Below the pieces are notes generated by a model. The model did not search any database and was not told where the DNA came from. It was given only the letters and a program-made list of their open reading frames with translations. Shown one piece after another: positions 46,828 through 58,609 of a DNA stretch of 64,000 bases; positions within the stretch are counted from its first letter, which is position 1; each line of letters starts with the position of its first letter. A program made the position numbers and the translations under genes. Source of the DNA: Liolophura sinensis (taxonomy: Eukaryota; Mollusca; Polyplacophora; Chitonida; Chitonidae); contig NC_088304.1 of the NCBI RefSeq assembly GCF_032854445.1, forward strand, positions 26,797,704 to 26,861,703. Direction: 5' to 3'.

Positions 46828-48480
46828 CTATACAAGCCAATAAATGTATTTCGAGAAATAATCGAATTCACGTTGTAAAAATTCAACCAACAACTGCCTA
46901 GATTTTTTTGATAATGCCCTTAAAGACACATATAATTAAGCCAGCACCACATAAACTGAATATTAAATGGCACCCAAACCAAAGAAAGACTGTAAATGAG
47001 ATAATGTTTTGTTCTCACATTTGCTAGTAAAATAAAATCGGTTTCCCTCATGTCTGTTTTTGTTTTGTTTTTATAAAAGAAATGAATAAAACCATGACCG
47101 CGACCAGTTATCATGAAGGTAATATATAAATATATGAATATATGAATATATACGTTACTGGCATCCCACAGATCACGTGATCCAGAGGGCACTCCTGTTG
47201 CCATTTTTCTTTTACGATGGTAGCTTATCGTCGTAACTGATATTGTAGTTGTGAGAATACCGAATGTTCTCATGTACTCCTGCGTTTTATTTTTACTCCC
47301 CTTCTATTTTGAAAAAAAAAAACTGCATACAACTTCCGCCGTTAAGAATAATCGTAGATAAGGTGATGCTATTTTGGTTGCAATATCCCATGATTTTATA
47401 TATATCACACGGAGAATCAGGGAATCTTTTTTTCCAGTTAATTTAATTTTAAACCAACTATTTCTGTATGGTCTGGCCTGACAGCAACAAACAAGGATAC
47501 GGAAGGTCAAGGCATATATGCAAATGTAATCTTTGGCACCGATACCATGTTCTGCAAAGGAAAGTGAATACAACGTTTATGGAAGATTGCATTTTTAAAA
47601 AAAAAGGCCACAAATACAAAACAAAACAAACAAAAAATCCAAACAAACAAACAAACAACCCCCCCCCCCAAAAAAAAAACAAAAAAAAACAATAAAGCAT
47701 AACTGAGTATTAAAAACATTACATGTTAAGATCCCGTTTGAGATTTCAACAAGACGTTTAGAAACACTACAGCTGTTTACATCAATATTGTTTGAAGCTA
47801 GTTATTGATAATGATAAATTTTCATGGTTTACATCAAATTTCAATACTGAAGCAACCCTTTTTGTTATGCCAGCTTTAACATGCCTTGGGAGGCACGTCA
47901 CAATGTCATATACACAGTTACTGCAGACCCTAACAGCGGGTGACAGCAATGCATATGCACGTCAGGTTTTTGTTAAAGTTTCTCACATACCTATATCTAC
48001 TTTCACGATCTTTATGTTTAGGATGTGATGTACCCTTTTACCCCATGTTTAGAAATACAGGGCTGCCAAATGCTTAAAATGTGTAATCAGATAATTTTTT
48101 GAAGTTTTTCTTCATGGCAAAATCGTGGAAGAATGTGATAGAAAAATAGAACTCTTCCCTGAAAAAAAAAACAAAAACAAAAAATAAAACACAACAACTT
48201 TGTTTGAAGGAATCGCAAATGCTCTCGGAAACTGGGGTGGGGTCAGGTCGGATGGCATTTTACCGGAAGTGCAATGCGCCGTCACACTTCATTAATTATC
48301 TGCCCCTGGCGTAATTCAAAAATTCCCACAGATGAGGTCAGACAGGATAAATCGAAGTTTATTCAATCCACAGGGAACTAGATACGTTATCGATACGAGA
48401 AATAGACGTGCAGAGATCGGAATCTGGGATCAGTTGAACAGAAATTTTTGTTAAGAGATTATCCCCAGGGGACGCGTTAA
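46828..48480. other. No supported gene
   Basis: AT-rich with long A/C homopolymer runs near 47590-47695 and 48160-48190. ORFs through those runs (lysine- or phenylalanine-rich) are low-complexity artefacts. Confidence 0.4.
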
Positions 48481-48515
48481 CATTCGCCTGAACTCTCGGT
48501 CAGTATGTCTGTAAT

Positions 48516-48533
48516 GTCCGCCAGGGGGCGTGA
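48516..48533. promoter_or_regulatory. CTCF-like motif
   Basis: GTCCGCCAGGGGGCGTGA contains the CCGCCAGGGGGCG core close to the CTCF consensus. It sits in a GC-richer patch (48200-48720) in otherwise AT-rich DNA. Motif match only. Confidence 0.4.
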
Positions 48534-48852
48534 ACTTGATATCGGAGAGCAGCTTTTTGATGTCAAGACTATATTAAAAGCGGAAATTCCTAGAGACAGA
48601 CCAGCCGGGTTAATGGATTTAGTAATAGGCCGTTTCATGTAACATTTGATGGACCGTGGCGATAAAGATGCTGGTCATTTTGAAATCATCATGGATGGAC
48701 GATCCTCATTGCTGACGTTTGCATTATGTATGATCTTTGGCGTCATAGTCTTAGAGGAAACAACGTACAAATCTGTTTTCCTCATGTAAATGCAAAGCCG
48801 TCCAACATGAGATTCGTGCAGTCATCATTTTTATTTATTTATTTTTTATTTG

Positions 48853-48855
<3 letters not shown>

Positions 48856-48901
<46 letters not shown>
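48856..48901. repeat. (TA)n microsatellite
   Basis: About 46 bp of perfect TA repeats. Confidence 0.97.
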
Positions 48902-48903
<2 letters not shown>

Positions 48904-48904
48904 A

Positions 48905-49905
48905 GGAAATCGAAGGATCTGGCTTTTAAGGTGAACTTTCTCACGTTAGATATACGTAAGGCAAGCGGTCTACAGCGAACTTCGTGTAACACGTCACGAG
49001 AGAACATAGACTTATGCCCTCAAGGCTCATAGAATAATGACAGCAGGGAAATGTAGAAAATTCTCTGCCAGTCAGTGGGATTGAATCCTTGCCTAGTGAA
49101 TCATAGCAATCTATTTCCATTTATTGTATGTGCTCTAAGACTCATAATGTCATAAACAGCGTGGGGCAAAAAGGTATACAGAATTGGAGATGTGGAGTAA
49201 AAAGCCTTCAATGTTCTGGGAAAGTGAACATGACTGTGATGAGATCAACAAAACCGACACCTCTCCCCCTGCACCCACTCTCCCTCAATTCCTCAAGGGC
49301 ATGTTTACCGTGGAGAGCTAACTGTTTTCACTAGAAAGTCATAAAACTATAGCTGGCCTAGAAACTGGAAGATTGGGAGGCCATCTGGAACGAAACTGCA
49401 CTATATATTGGGAAAATGAGACAGACAGTTGAAACAAAGTGGGCATAAAAAAAAAAACACGGATAAAAACTACGCTGTCCACATTTGTAAAGATTACTAT
49501 CATTTGACCACTCCACATTCCGACTGAGCGAGAGTAAGGTGCACATGTGTATCTTCTCAAGATTCATGCCCATATATGGCTATTTAAAACAACATAATTT
49601 AATCGTGTACATACCGGTATCTGGTTTTCTTTATCATTTTATGTCAATGAAATTGTGACATTGAATTGACAGTGGCATTCCCCATTGAAGACGACGCTAT
49701 ATGTCTGTATGTTCTACATCGTATTTTTTCATTTCTAGTAAAACAAAAAAAAAGGGAAGGAAGACTGAACATACAAACTTAGTAAATTTACTTTGCTTGA
49801 AGTTTTATTCATAATGTAATCACGTACAGGTGCACCAATTCTGATCCTTTTGGTGCATCTTAATTGAGAGATAACAACTGAAGAATTCCGCCAATGTAAT
49901 ATTTA
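48905..49905. other. No supported feature
   Basis: No exon, element or array was recognised. The ORFs are short and overlap on both strands. Confidence 0.4.
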
Positions 49906-49907
49906 AT

Positions 49908-50132
49908 AGTAGAGTCTTCCTCTCCGGCCGTACATGGGAAGCTTTGCCAGCAGTCTGCGGATGATCTTGGATTTCCGGTTGCCTCCCACCATAATGCTGC
50001 CCGCAGTTGGTTAGCGCGCTAGCGCAGCGTAATGACCTAGGAGCTTGTGAGTTCAAGTCCAGCTCTTGCTGGCTTCCCTCTCCGGCCGTACGGCGTAAAA
50101 CACGAATCAGATAAATAAATAAATAAATAATC
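49908..50132 (+). mobile_element. Rearranged dimeric SINE type A
   Basis: Order: a body fragment (CCTCTCCGGCCGTACATGGG to CTCCCACCATAATGCTG), then a tRNA-like head (GGTTAGCGCGCTAGCGCAGC, GAGTTCAAGTCC), then a second, almost deleted body that jumps from CTCTCCGGCCGTAC to GGCGTAAAACACGAATCAG and (ATAA)n. Body lies upstream of head, so this is a fused or dimeric copy. Confidence 0.8.
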
Positions 50133-50486
50133 CCCAAATCACCACAACGTGTGCACGTAGGAAGTGTATGCTGACAGCCATGTGTCAGCTGATTTTATTG
50201 TTCAAGCCAGTCATGTTGACCCAATTCTAACCATCTGCGCATGTACGATGGCTACAATATGCTTTTTCCTGTCAGTTTGAATATCTGCGCTAAATCCGTT
50301 TTATTGTAACACGGAATATTAGAAAGTTCCGACCCATCCAAGCTCTCCAGGACTTCCAATTTATGCCCGATACAAGCAAGGTTACAACTGTCGTCTTTTC
50401 CTTCAGTGGCACTTTGGCCCAAAAATATAGTGAATTTTCATTACATTATTACGAATTACAACAGTATAGAAGTGTTCAGCGTAATT

Positions 50487-50747
50487 TTTTTTTTTTGATT
50501 GGTGTTTTACGCCGTACTCAAGAATATTTCACTTATACGACGGCGGCCAGCATTATGGTGGGAGGAAACCGGGCAGAGCCCGGGGAAACCCACGACCATC
50601 CGCAGGCTGCTGGCAGACCTTCCCACTTACGGCCGGAGAGGAAGCCAGCATGAGCTGGGCTTGAACTCATAGCGACCGCATTGGTGAGAGGCTCCTGGGT
50701 CATTACGCTGCGCTAGCCGCGCTAACCGACTGAGCCACGGAGGCCCC
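50487..50747 (-). mobile_element. Full-length SINE type A with 14-bp target-site duplication
   Basis: Read on the - strand: tRNA-like head GGGGCCTCCGTGGCTCAGTC with A-box-like GTGGCTCAGTCGG and B-box-like GAGTTCAAGCCC. Then a conserved body (GAAGGTCTGCCAGCAGCCTG, CCACCATAATGCTGGCCGCC) and tail AAAACACCAATC + A-run. TGTTCAGCGTAATT at 50473-50486 and 50748-50761 is the duplicated target. The central body may be the Meta-domain of MetaSINEs; that is recollection, not a search. Confidence 0.95.
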
Positions 50748-51170
50748 TGTTCAGCGTAATTACTGACAGAAATAGCTTGTCTTAGGGTTCCTTATTTTGG
50801 TGTGACGTACATGCAGTTGAACGTATGTGCAGTTACTGAAAACAATTTTGTGTCTGTGTTCAAAAACTCTAGTAGTTGAACATAATTACGGACAGAAATA
50901 GCTTGTCTCAGGGTTCCTTATTTTGGTGTGACGTACATGCCGTTAAGCGTAATTACTGACAGAATTATCTTGTTTCAGGGTTCCTTATTTTGGTGTGATA
51001 TACATGATGATAAGCGTAATTACTGACAGAATTAAATTGTCTCAGGGTTCCTTATTTGGTGTGAGGTACATGTTGTTAAGCGTAATTACTGACAGAATTA
51101 ACTTGTCTCAGGGTTCCTTATTTTGGTGTGAGGTACATGCCGTTGGGCGTAATTACTGACAGAATTTGCA
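50748..51170. repeat. About 65-bp tandem repeat, 6 copies
   Basis: The unit is GCGTAATTACTGACAGAATT, then TCTCAGGGTTCCTTATTTTG and GTGTGAGGTACATGCCGTTA. The SINE on its left inserted into the first unit's GCGTAATT. Confidence 0.9.
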
Positions 51171-51539
51171 CGTCTTAATCTCAAGCCACACTGGTGTGAA
51201 GTCACATAAGAGGTATGTCGAGTTGACTTGACCTCAAAAAGCACAGTAATAAAATAATTTTAATGCTCTGTTTATGAAAGGTGAATGACACAGAGTTACA
51301 GTCTAGATACCCCTGAAGGTCGAATAGTAGGGAAGAATATCATAATGAACATAAAAGCGATCATAAAGTTAAGAAATTTGGGGAGCGTATTTCCTCAACA
51401 AACCGGGTTGTTGTCCTTCATGCATAAAGGCGCATATCCATATTGTCTACCGTAACGCTTTTTATACCCTTTTTTCCCCACGAGATAAACCGTGCCTCAA
51501 TATCCTGCTTAAACGCTCAAATGGCTATATGAATGTTTG
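51171..51539. other. No supported feature
   Basis: AT-rich single-copy-looking DNA without exon signals. Confidence 0.4.
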
Positions 51540-51551
51540 AGCATAGTTTTA

Positions 51552-51805
51552 TTTATTTATTTATTTGATTGGTGTTTTACGCCGTACTCAAGAATATTTC
51601 ACTTATACGACGGCGGCCAGCGTTATGGTGGGAGAACCCTCGGGAAACCCACGACCATCCGCAGGTTGCTGCAAGACCTTCCCACGTACGGCCGGAGAGC
51701 AAGCCAGTATGAGCTGGATTTGAACTCACAGCGACCGCATTGGTGAGAGGCTCCTAGGTCATTACGCTGCGCTAGCACGCTAACCAACTGAGCCACGGAG
51801 GCCCC
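51552..51805 (-). mobile_element. SINE type A with 12-bp target-site duplication
   Basis: Complete from head (GGGGCCTCCGTGGCTCAGTT) to tail (AATAAATAAAT). AGCATAGTTTTA at 51540-51551 and 51807-51818 is the duplicated target. A short internal deletion occurs in the GGGCAGAGCCC region. Little divergence from the copy at 50.5 kb implies fairly recent activity. Confidence 0.95.
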
Positions 51806-51819
51806 AAGCATAGTTTTAC

Positions 51820-53270
51820 ATCTCAAACTTGGACATAAATCTTAAAATGGTTATAATGCTCAGTCGTGTTGATAATGATTATAAATGAATGTTTATAATG
51901 TTTAAAAGCATGTACATTGTAATCATCCACAAATATCGATGAAAAATAATTTCAGTCGTAAATTTCTACATTATAAGTAGTTGAATATAAGAAATAAGTG
52001 AATTTATCAGGAAAATTATAAATATGTCTGTTAAAGAAAGCTCTATCTTACATTTTACCAAGCATCCTTGTACATCTCTTGATACTTACATGTATATTTG
52101 CCGCAAAGTGAAGTAGTTTTGATGATAACATATGAATTGTGGAAAGTTCATGGTTAGAAAACTTCTTTGAACAGACAAGGTTAGAAAACTTCTTTGAACA
52201 GACAAGGTTAGAAAAACTTCTTTTGATTCGAAGTGGAAGCAAGCACAAGGACTCTGTTTCACTGATAAAGCCAATTATCATTTGATACCAACTTCAAGTG
52301 TTTGGTTTGCCTCACTTGAACAATGCCGTTGTGATGGATGTATTATCGCCTGTAGATTCCCTGGAAATACTTAATATACATAATAATTAATATTAATAAT
52401 AATATAATAAGTCGTATTTAATAATTTTTCAGTCATATGACGACGAAAAAAATAGCATTAGCCGGTTAGTTGTGAGACAGGTTAAGCATGTGTAGCTTTT
52501 GAAGACACGGTTCATTTTCCGCGGAAAATTTTCATTTTCTTTATCGGGATTTCTCGTTAATGCACTTAGTAAACTTGGTGAATCTGTACTAAACCACAGA
52601 AAGTATGAATGGTGTTTCATGACACATCATCTGCATACATTACATTTCGACACTTACACATCTTCAAGTTAATAAACCTTGGTCATGAGACCGGAAGTGA
52701 GCAAATCACATGGTTTTGTAGTGGGCGCTGGAAGGTGTAAAATAGTCCCCGGCAGTTGTCGTTGTGACACGCGGACAGCGTTGAAATATAACACAACCAC
52801 CGTCAGACTATCTTTCCAAACTCTTATTGATAAAAATCTCTTTCTACAAATGTTTTTTTTATCCCCCTCGTGAACACTGCTTGTATAAGATCCGTTGTTA
52901 GTTTCTTCCCATATAGTAAATATTCAATGTCTTTGTCTATGTGATCTTCCAAATACAAAAAAAAAAAAACACTCCACGTTCTTATTATCTCTTTTCTGGG
53001 GACGGAGGTGATCAAAATACCAACAGCATTTTTTTCTATCTTATTTTAGAATAATTTGACCTGTAGATGAGAGTCAGTTTAAATGTCGGGTACAACCCAT
53101 TTTTGGCGTTTTAATAAATGTAGCCTGAGAGAAAACACTACTCATGAATGGTATGTAACTGTACACATACAGTGAACGATCTTTGTCAGAGACATGTATA
53201 GGTTTTGTCTAAATGGTTTATTTATTTAGTTACTGATTTCTTTCTTTGACTGGTACCTAACTCCTTTCAG
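51820..53270. other. No supported gene
   Basis: It includes a 27-bp direct repeat (GAAAACTTCTTTGAACAGAC...) at about 52155-52220 and A-runs near 52960. No exon recognised. Confidence 0.4.
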
Positions 53271-53276
53271 AGGACA

Positions 53277-53490
53277 TTTTCAGAGCTCAGAGGAAACCGG
53301 ACAAAGCTTAAGGGAAATTGGACACGAAATTGGACATAGCTGAAAGGAAACTGAATAAATATCAGAGGAAACTGAACAAAGCTTAGGGGGGGGGGGGGGG
53401 GCGGGGGGAAACCGGACACGAAACTGGACAATGCAAAAGTTCAAAGGAAACTGGACATAGCGCACTGGGAACGGAGCAAATGCTAAGAAA
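53277..53490. repeat. Degenerate repeat of a SINE-like GAGGAAACTGGACA motif
   Basis: GAGGAAACCGGACAAAGCTT, GGAAACTGAATAAATATCAG, GAGGAAACTGAACAAAGCTT and GGAAACTGGACATAGC recur, interrupted by a G-run at 53387-53407. The motif resembles the GGGAGGAAACCGGGCAGAGC segment of SINE type A. Confidence 0.65.
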
Positions 53491-53640
53491 AACAAAGGAA
53501 AATACAGCATCTCGCTACTTATTCAACAAATTTTTGAAGTCAAGATGAAATGGGTGTCCCGGATAAGCTGCTATGGTGTGGCAGCCCTAGAAGAATTAAA
53601 GGTCGCCTTAGAACCATACCGTTGAAATCATCTATTTGAC

Positions 53641-53840
53641 TGTTGCCTTCAGCCCTACTGATTGTTTTTCACTTCTACAACGGCGGTGAGTTTTACAGGT
53701 GGAGGAAATCGGAGTTCTTGCTCAGGGTGAATCAGCCATCTTTGGCCAGTCACTGACAAACACTGACGTGTGACAAACAGGCGTGCTCGCCATGCTTTGT
53801 AGATGACGAACAAGCATGATCGCCATGATTTGTGGATGAT
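53641..53840 (-). mobile_element. Type C SINE-like fragment
   Basis: TTTTTCACTTCTACAACGGC, GGTGGAGGAAATCGGAGTTC, CCAGTCACTGACAAACACTG and TGTGACAAACAGGCGTGCT match the related copies at 31.16 and 63.74 kb. Confidence 0.5.
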
Positions 53841-55550
53841 CAATTCTTAGGATCTGTCTGAGAGATGAATACTTTCTTGTAGCAACTTAAAAATGGTTCC
53901 CAAAAGCTGAATATAGGATGTAACGGAAGCATTTCAGAAAGCAATTAACCTGAGTAAACTGTGTGCATGTGTGCGAGTCTTTCATACACACTAAAGAACG
54001 AAAGCAACCATATATTTGTTACATGCGTGAACAGTTGTAAATATAAAAGAAACACTGACCTGACTTCAATAAAGGCAAAATTATGAAGGAAATTAAATCT
54101 ACGTCTTTTGTTTTTTTATCGTACAAAAGGTAATTATCCAAAACTGGGCATTATTCCATTTATAAATCCTGTCAACAAATAGGTGTGGCGTTGAAAACAA
54201 ATAATGATCTCATGAATAAACACCGGGAGAGTTTACGTCAATCCCTGGAATTTCAAAATTTCACGGAATGTCGTCAGCATTAAATTTAAGGAATGCTAAA
54301 AATGTAATGTTATTAAATTTTTGTTTTATGACTTAAATTCTAATTCTCCCTGCAGCCTTTCGTCATAGAAGCGAGAAAGCGATAATCTAGAATCCTTTTT
54401 CAGAAGCGACGAGGGCTCTGGATTTTAACAAGCCCTGTCGATTATTACATTTTGCAGGTGATGGAATCTTCGTTTGATTAAGCTAACGGGTGATGCATGA
54501 AAACGACACTGATAAACTCTGTCATATAGATAAACAGCCATATAGATAAACCACGCATATTTCATGTTTATCAACTGGTTTACCGCCGAGGGCTTTATTA
54601 AACTGCATGGTTTTGAATGCATGTTCACGACGTCATGTCTAAACCACACCATGGGTTATATATATATATATATATATATATATAGATAGATATGTTGATA
54701 TCGATTTATAATCCCCGTATTTTACTGTTATCGGCAACGTTACTGGTTCAAGCAAATCCGTGCTAAAGGTGTTTTTGTGTGTGAACATGCTTACAAAAGC
54801 ATGTCTCTGTCACTCCAGGTGGAACTGAACTGACGATTTGTTGACGTCTGCTGATTTGATTACAATCTTTTTCTTTATCAAAATTAGCAAGGATACAAAG
54901 AACCAGATCTAACCCTAGAGGCTAGTGAAATTTTATTTGATTTATGTTTTACCTCTAATGCAAGCTTGAAGACACAAAAATCACAGTGTCACATGTGATT
55001 GCGTCTATATTCTTTTAGTGATATTCCAGCCTAAAAGTTGTTTTAATTAAGATTAATTAACCATTGGCCATATGAAAGTGTACAAAACACGGCCGAAACA
55101 AAATTGCCATAAAATTCTAAGTATTTCATGACCAACGAAGCGTGACGTGGCTCAGTGGCAAGACACATGATCACAACCATGAGACCCACGAGGAGTTGAT
55201 ATTGGACAGGAAGTTTCTACATTCCTCCGCCTTCAGCCTTGGTTTATGGCTAGTTTCTGAATTCGCCGAACAAGTGAAAATTTTGAAAGTATAACGACGG
55301 CTTGATATACTCAAGTTGCCCTCATTGTTTAGAGCACTCGATATTTCACACCTTAATACTTCATCTGTACTCATTCGGTATACAATGTAAAAGTAATTTC
55401 ACCAAAATAAGCGTTTCTCACAGGTTTTTATGATTAAAAACAGCATATGTCACGAATATGTCCTAATATCTGACCTTATATAGTTTATCATTTCTTTAAT
55501 TGGTGGTAGCATTGTTTTGGACATGTGTATTGCGATTTTTGACCAGGAAC
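53841..55550. other. No supported gene
   Basis: AT-rich; a (TA)n run lies at 54657-54682. The ORFs show no domain. Confidence 0.4.
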
Positions 55551-55577
55551 GGACATTATGGTTGACGGCTGGAATTC

Positions 55578-55652
55578 GATTGTCTGTCGTCGTCATCTGA
55601 CTGAAAAATTGTTAAGTACGACGTTAAACCCCTAGCACTCGCTGACTCACGA
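55578..55652 (+). mobile_element. SINE type B 3' tail
   Basis: CTGAAAAATTGTTAAGTACG + ACGTTAAACCCCTAGCACTC matches the 3' end of the element at 1.41-1.71 kb. Confidence 0.65.
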
Positions 55653-55654
55653 TT

Positions 55655-56595
55655 GTCTGCTTCAGTATTCACATTTACTCCACAGGGCGTAACCATTGTC
55701 CATTGTGCAGCAATTCTGAGATCAATTCGCGACAGTTTTGATTCAGATTGGTTAAATCGCTGATGGTTGTGCACTTCATTGATGTTTTTTTCTCTTTTTT
55801 TTTTGGCTGAAGGCTTGGGTTTCATTTACAGTTTAAATATACAAGTACTTATCAGATTAAATGTCATATTCTCCTCTTTGAACTCAAACAGTTTCTTTTA
55901 GCTCTGTGGCACACCTTCCAAAGTTGTTACAACTCTACCTCAAACGCATTTAACATCGTATCAAATCTGACAATATTTGCAAATATATTGAAGCTGAAGA
56001 GAAACTGTTCACTGAGGTATTGGAGCAGAAAAAATAAAAGAAAGCTGACATATGAAGTAAAGTTCATCATACAGACAACTGAAAACTATGCATAAAATAC
56101 TTTCATTTATTCTTTTAGATTTAAGTGTTGAAAGGCATTCAAATATTTGAACACTATGGTGGGTTTTATGAGCCATACTCACGGTATCTAATAACTCTGA
56201 CGTCACATCACCTTTGACTTCACATCAAACTTCCTGTGACGCCAGAGTTCCAGTACTGTGAGGTGATTACTATACTATGAGGTAACTACTATACTGTAAG
56301 GTGATTACCACTGAAGGTGATTACTATACTGTGAGGTGACTGGCATTTCTGTACATGTTTCCTGTGTACAAAATATGCAAAACAGATCGCTTTCCGTGAG
56401 AGACTAAATTAAGGGTACCATTTTGTGAAATTTTAATCTATGTTTTCAGCTTTACAGATCTTTTTAATATTCTGTGTATTGGTATTTTGAACAGTGACTG
56501 GAATTTTGAATATGTTTAAATATGCTAAAAATTTGTCATGGATGTAGTCTCAGTCATACATGTTTCACGTATGATGTGCATGGAGATAATACTTA
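55655..56595. other. No supported gene; short 20-bp repeat at 56255-56340
   Basis: ACTGTGAGGTGATTACTATA recurs about five times. Otherwise AT-rich without exon signals. Confidence 0.45.
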
Positions 56596-56599
56596 TTTT

Positions 56600-56672
56600 A
56601 TTGGTGTTTAACCTTCGTTTATACTACGACGGCCACCAGTATGCTGGGAGGAACCGGGCAGAGACCATGTAG
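56600..56672 (-). mobile_element. SINE type A small fragment
   Basis: TTATTGGTGTTTAACCTTCG, TACTACGACGGCCACCAGTA and TGGGAGGAACCGGGCAGAGA match the 3' third of the element. Confidence 0.75.
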
Positions 56673-57051
56673 ATAATACGTATGTACCATACTGACGATT
56701 GAAACTCGTGTCATAACATTTCCGTGTTATGAACACGAGCTGATTCAGTTGTTTAAATATATGTATAGATTATGACATTATCAAAATGCGGGGTTCAGAT
56801 AGAAAAAGCAGTATATTTATCATAGACTATTACTTTACGCCGTAATCTGAATTTTGGCCATCGGAATGGCTTGTTCGAATTCACCTCTCGCTGATTTGCT
56901 TGCATGTTTAGCAAAGAATTGCTGCATCTATGTGTTAGAAATCATCAGACGTCACCAGAGGCAGAATTAAAACATGCTATTTGACTTCTGTCAGTATGAT
57001 GGTATACGCTGTTTCACATTGGATGTTCCGTGGAGAATATTTATTTTTTGT

Positions 57052-57205
57052 AATTTAGCTCATTGGTGTTTTAAGGCGTATTCAAGAATATTTCACATAC
57101 GACGGCGGTTATCATTATGGCTGGAGGAAACGGAGCAGAAACCGGGGGAAATCCACCATTATCCGCTGGTTGCTGGAGGACCGTCCCACGTCTATGGAGA
57201 AAAGC
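57052..57205 (-). mobile_element. SINE type A, 5'-truncated
   Basis: TTGGTGTTTTAAGGCGTATT, CAAGAATATTTCACATACGA, CATTATCCGCTGGTTGCTGG and CGTCCCACGTCTATGGAGA. The head is absent. Confidence 0.8.
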
Positions 57206-57539
57206 ATATACTTATGATGACATAGGCGTTTGTCTTCCTCAACACACACCCAGCCTTGTGCATGCTGCCCCCAGGGTGAGAATCCATCACTACTGGTGCC
57301 TGTACGTATGCAACCCCACCACCCATGGAGTATCACAGTAACAGGTAACAGACATGTATATTAAACTGACATGACCGTTTAGGGCTTATGACTCAACACT
57401 GTTCTAATGACAAGATAAATCGTTTAACAGACAAAAAACATGTAACAAATTGCTAAGTAATCCGCAGACAAACGTCTACATTAGACGCTTATCATTAAAG
57501 GTAAAAAAAAGGGAAAAAAATATGTCATACCATATCATG

Positions 57540-57700
57540 AATGGAGGAAACTGGAATCAACTCAGAAGAAACCGAACACAGTATAGCGGAAACCATGAAT
57601 AGTATAGAGGAAACCGTGAACAGTCAGCATAGTAGTTTAGTGAAAACTGAACACAGTCTAGATGATGCCGGACAAAACCTAGAGTGAACCGAGAACTATT
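57540..57700. repeat. Degenerate GAGGAAAC repeat, second locus
   Basis: GGAGGAAACTGGAATCAACT, AGAAGAAACCGAACACAGTA, GAGGAAACCGTGAACAGT and similar phrases recur every 25-30 bp. This is the same kind of motif as at 53.28 kb. Confidence 0.55.
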
Positions 57701-57754
57701 CGGCTGCAGACGTTTCAAGGCAAGCCACCATCAGAACCCCCTGGTCTGAATATA

Positions 57755-57975
57755 TTTGTTTTATTGGTTTTTAGGGAACTTTTCGCTCATATGAAGGCGA
57801 TTAAGTTTATGAGTTGGTGAAATCAGTGCCTGGAGTAACCATCACTGCATGCTATCTGACAAACTCTCTAACTGAAGGCCGCAGCCGAACCAGCGAGAAC
57901 TGGATTCGTACTCGTGACGTCATTGTATAAATGCCGGACCGTCATAGCCGGAGCCAGCTAGGCCAGCCCCCATAC
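57755..57975 (-). mobile_element. Type C SINE-like element
   Basis: TTATTGGTTTTTAGGGAACT, CTGACAAACTCTCTAACTGA, AGGCCGCAGCCGAACCAGCG and GAACTGGATTCGTACTCGTG. The GGATTCGTACTC piece may be a decayed B box. Confidence 0.55.
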
Positions 57976-58371
57976 TGGTCGGAATTTTGGGGTATTAATG
58001 ACTCACATTTGTAGCTGTATAAATAATGACATTTTGACATATCCAGAAAAAAACTTGAGTTTCATTGCTGTTTTTGGGTCATCGCCCTCTATGTAGCTTT
58101 TTGTGATATTTCGAGGGGGAAACTGCTCGGAGATATCCTAAATCATGAAAACAAGGAAAAAAACTTAATTCAAATAAGACATTTAATTAGAATTAGCATG
58201 TAATTAATGCAACTCATGATTTGATCATGATTTGCGCCTTAAAGTCACTAGAAAAGACACCGCCCACCAACATTATTGAAAACTACGTAGTCGTTTTGGT
58301 GTTGCGATGTAAGGGTGTAATTTTCTTTTGTTTCTAATTAGTAGTTGGTGTAGTACATAAACCTTACACTC
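57976..58371. other. No supported feature
   Basis: AT-rich DNA without recognisable genes or repeats. Confidence 0.4.
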
Positions 58372-58566
58372 GTGTCAGTGGAAGTCATATTCGTGTGTCT
58401 GTTGAACTTCGTGGCAGTGGAACTCATACTCGAGTATCTGTTGAACCTTGTGACCGTGGAACTCATACAAGGGTGTTAGTTGAACTTCTTGGCAGTGGAA
58501 CTAATACACGTGTGCCCGCTGAACTTCGTAACAGTGAAACTCATACACGTGTCAGTTGAACTTTGT
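58372..58566. repeat. About 40-bp tandem repeat, 5 copies, followed by (AAAT)n
   Basis: The unit is TGTTGAACTTCGTGGCAGTG + GAACTCATACTCGTGTATC. An (AAAT)n tract follows at 58580-58608. Confidence 0.85.
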
Positions 58567-58609
58567 AAATAAACAAACAAATAAATAAATAAATAAATAA
58601 ATAAATATG

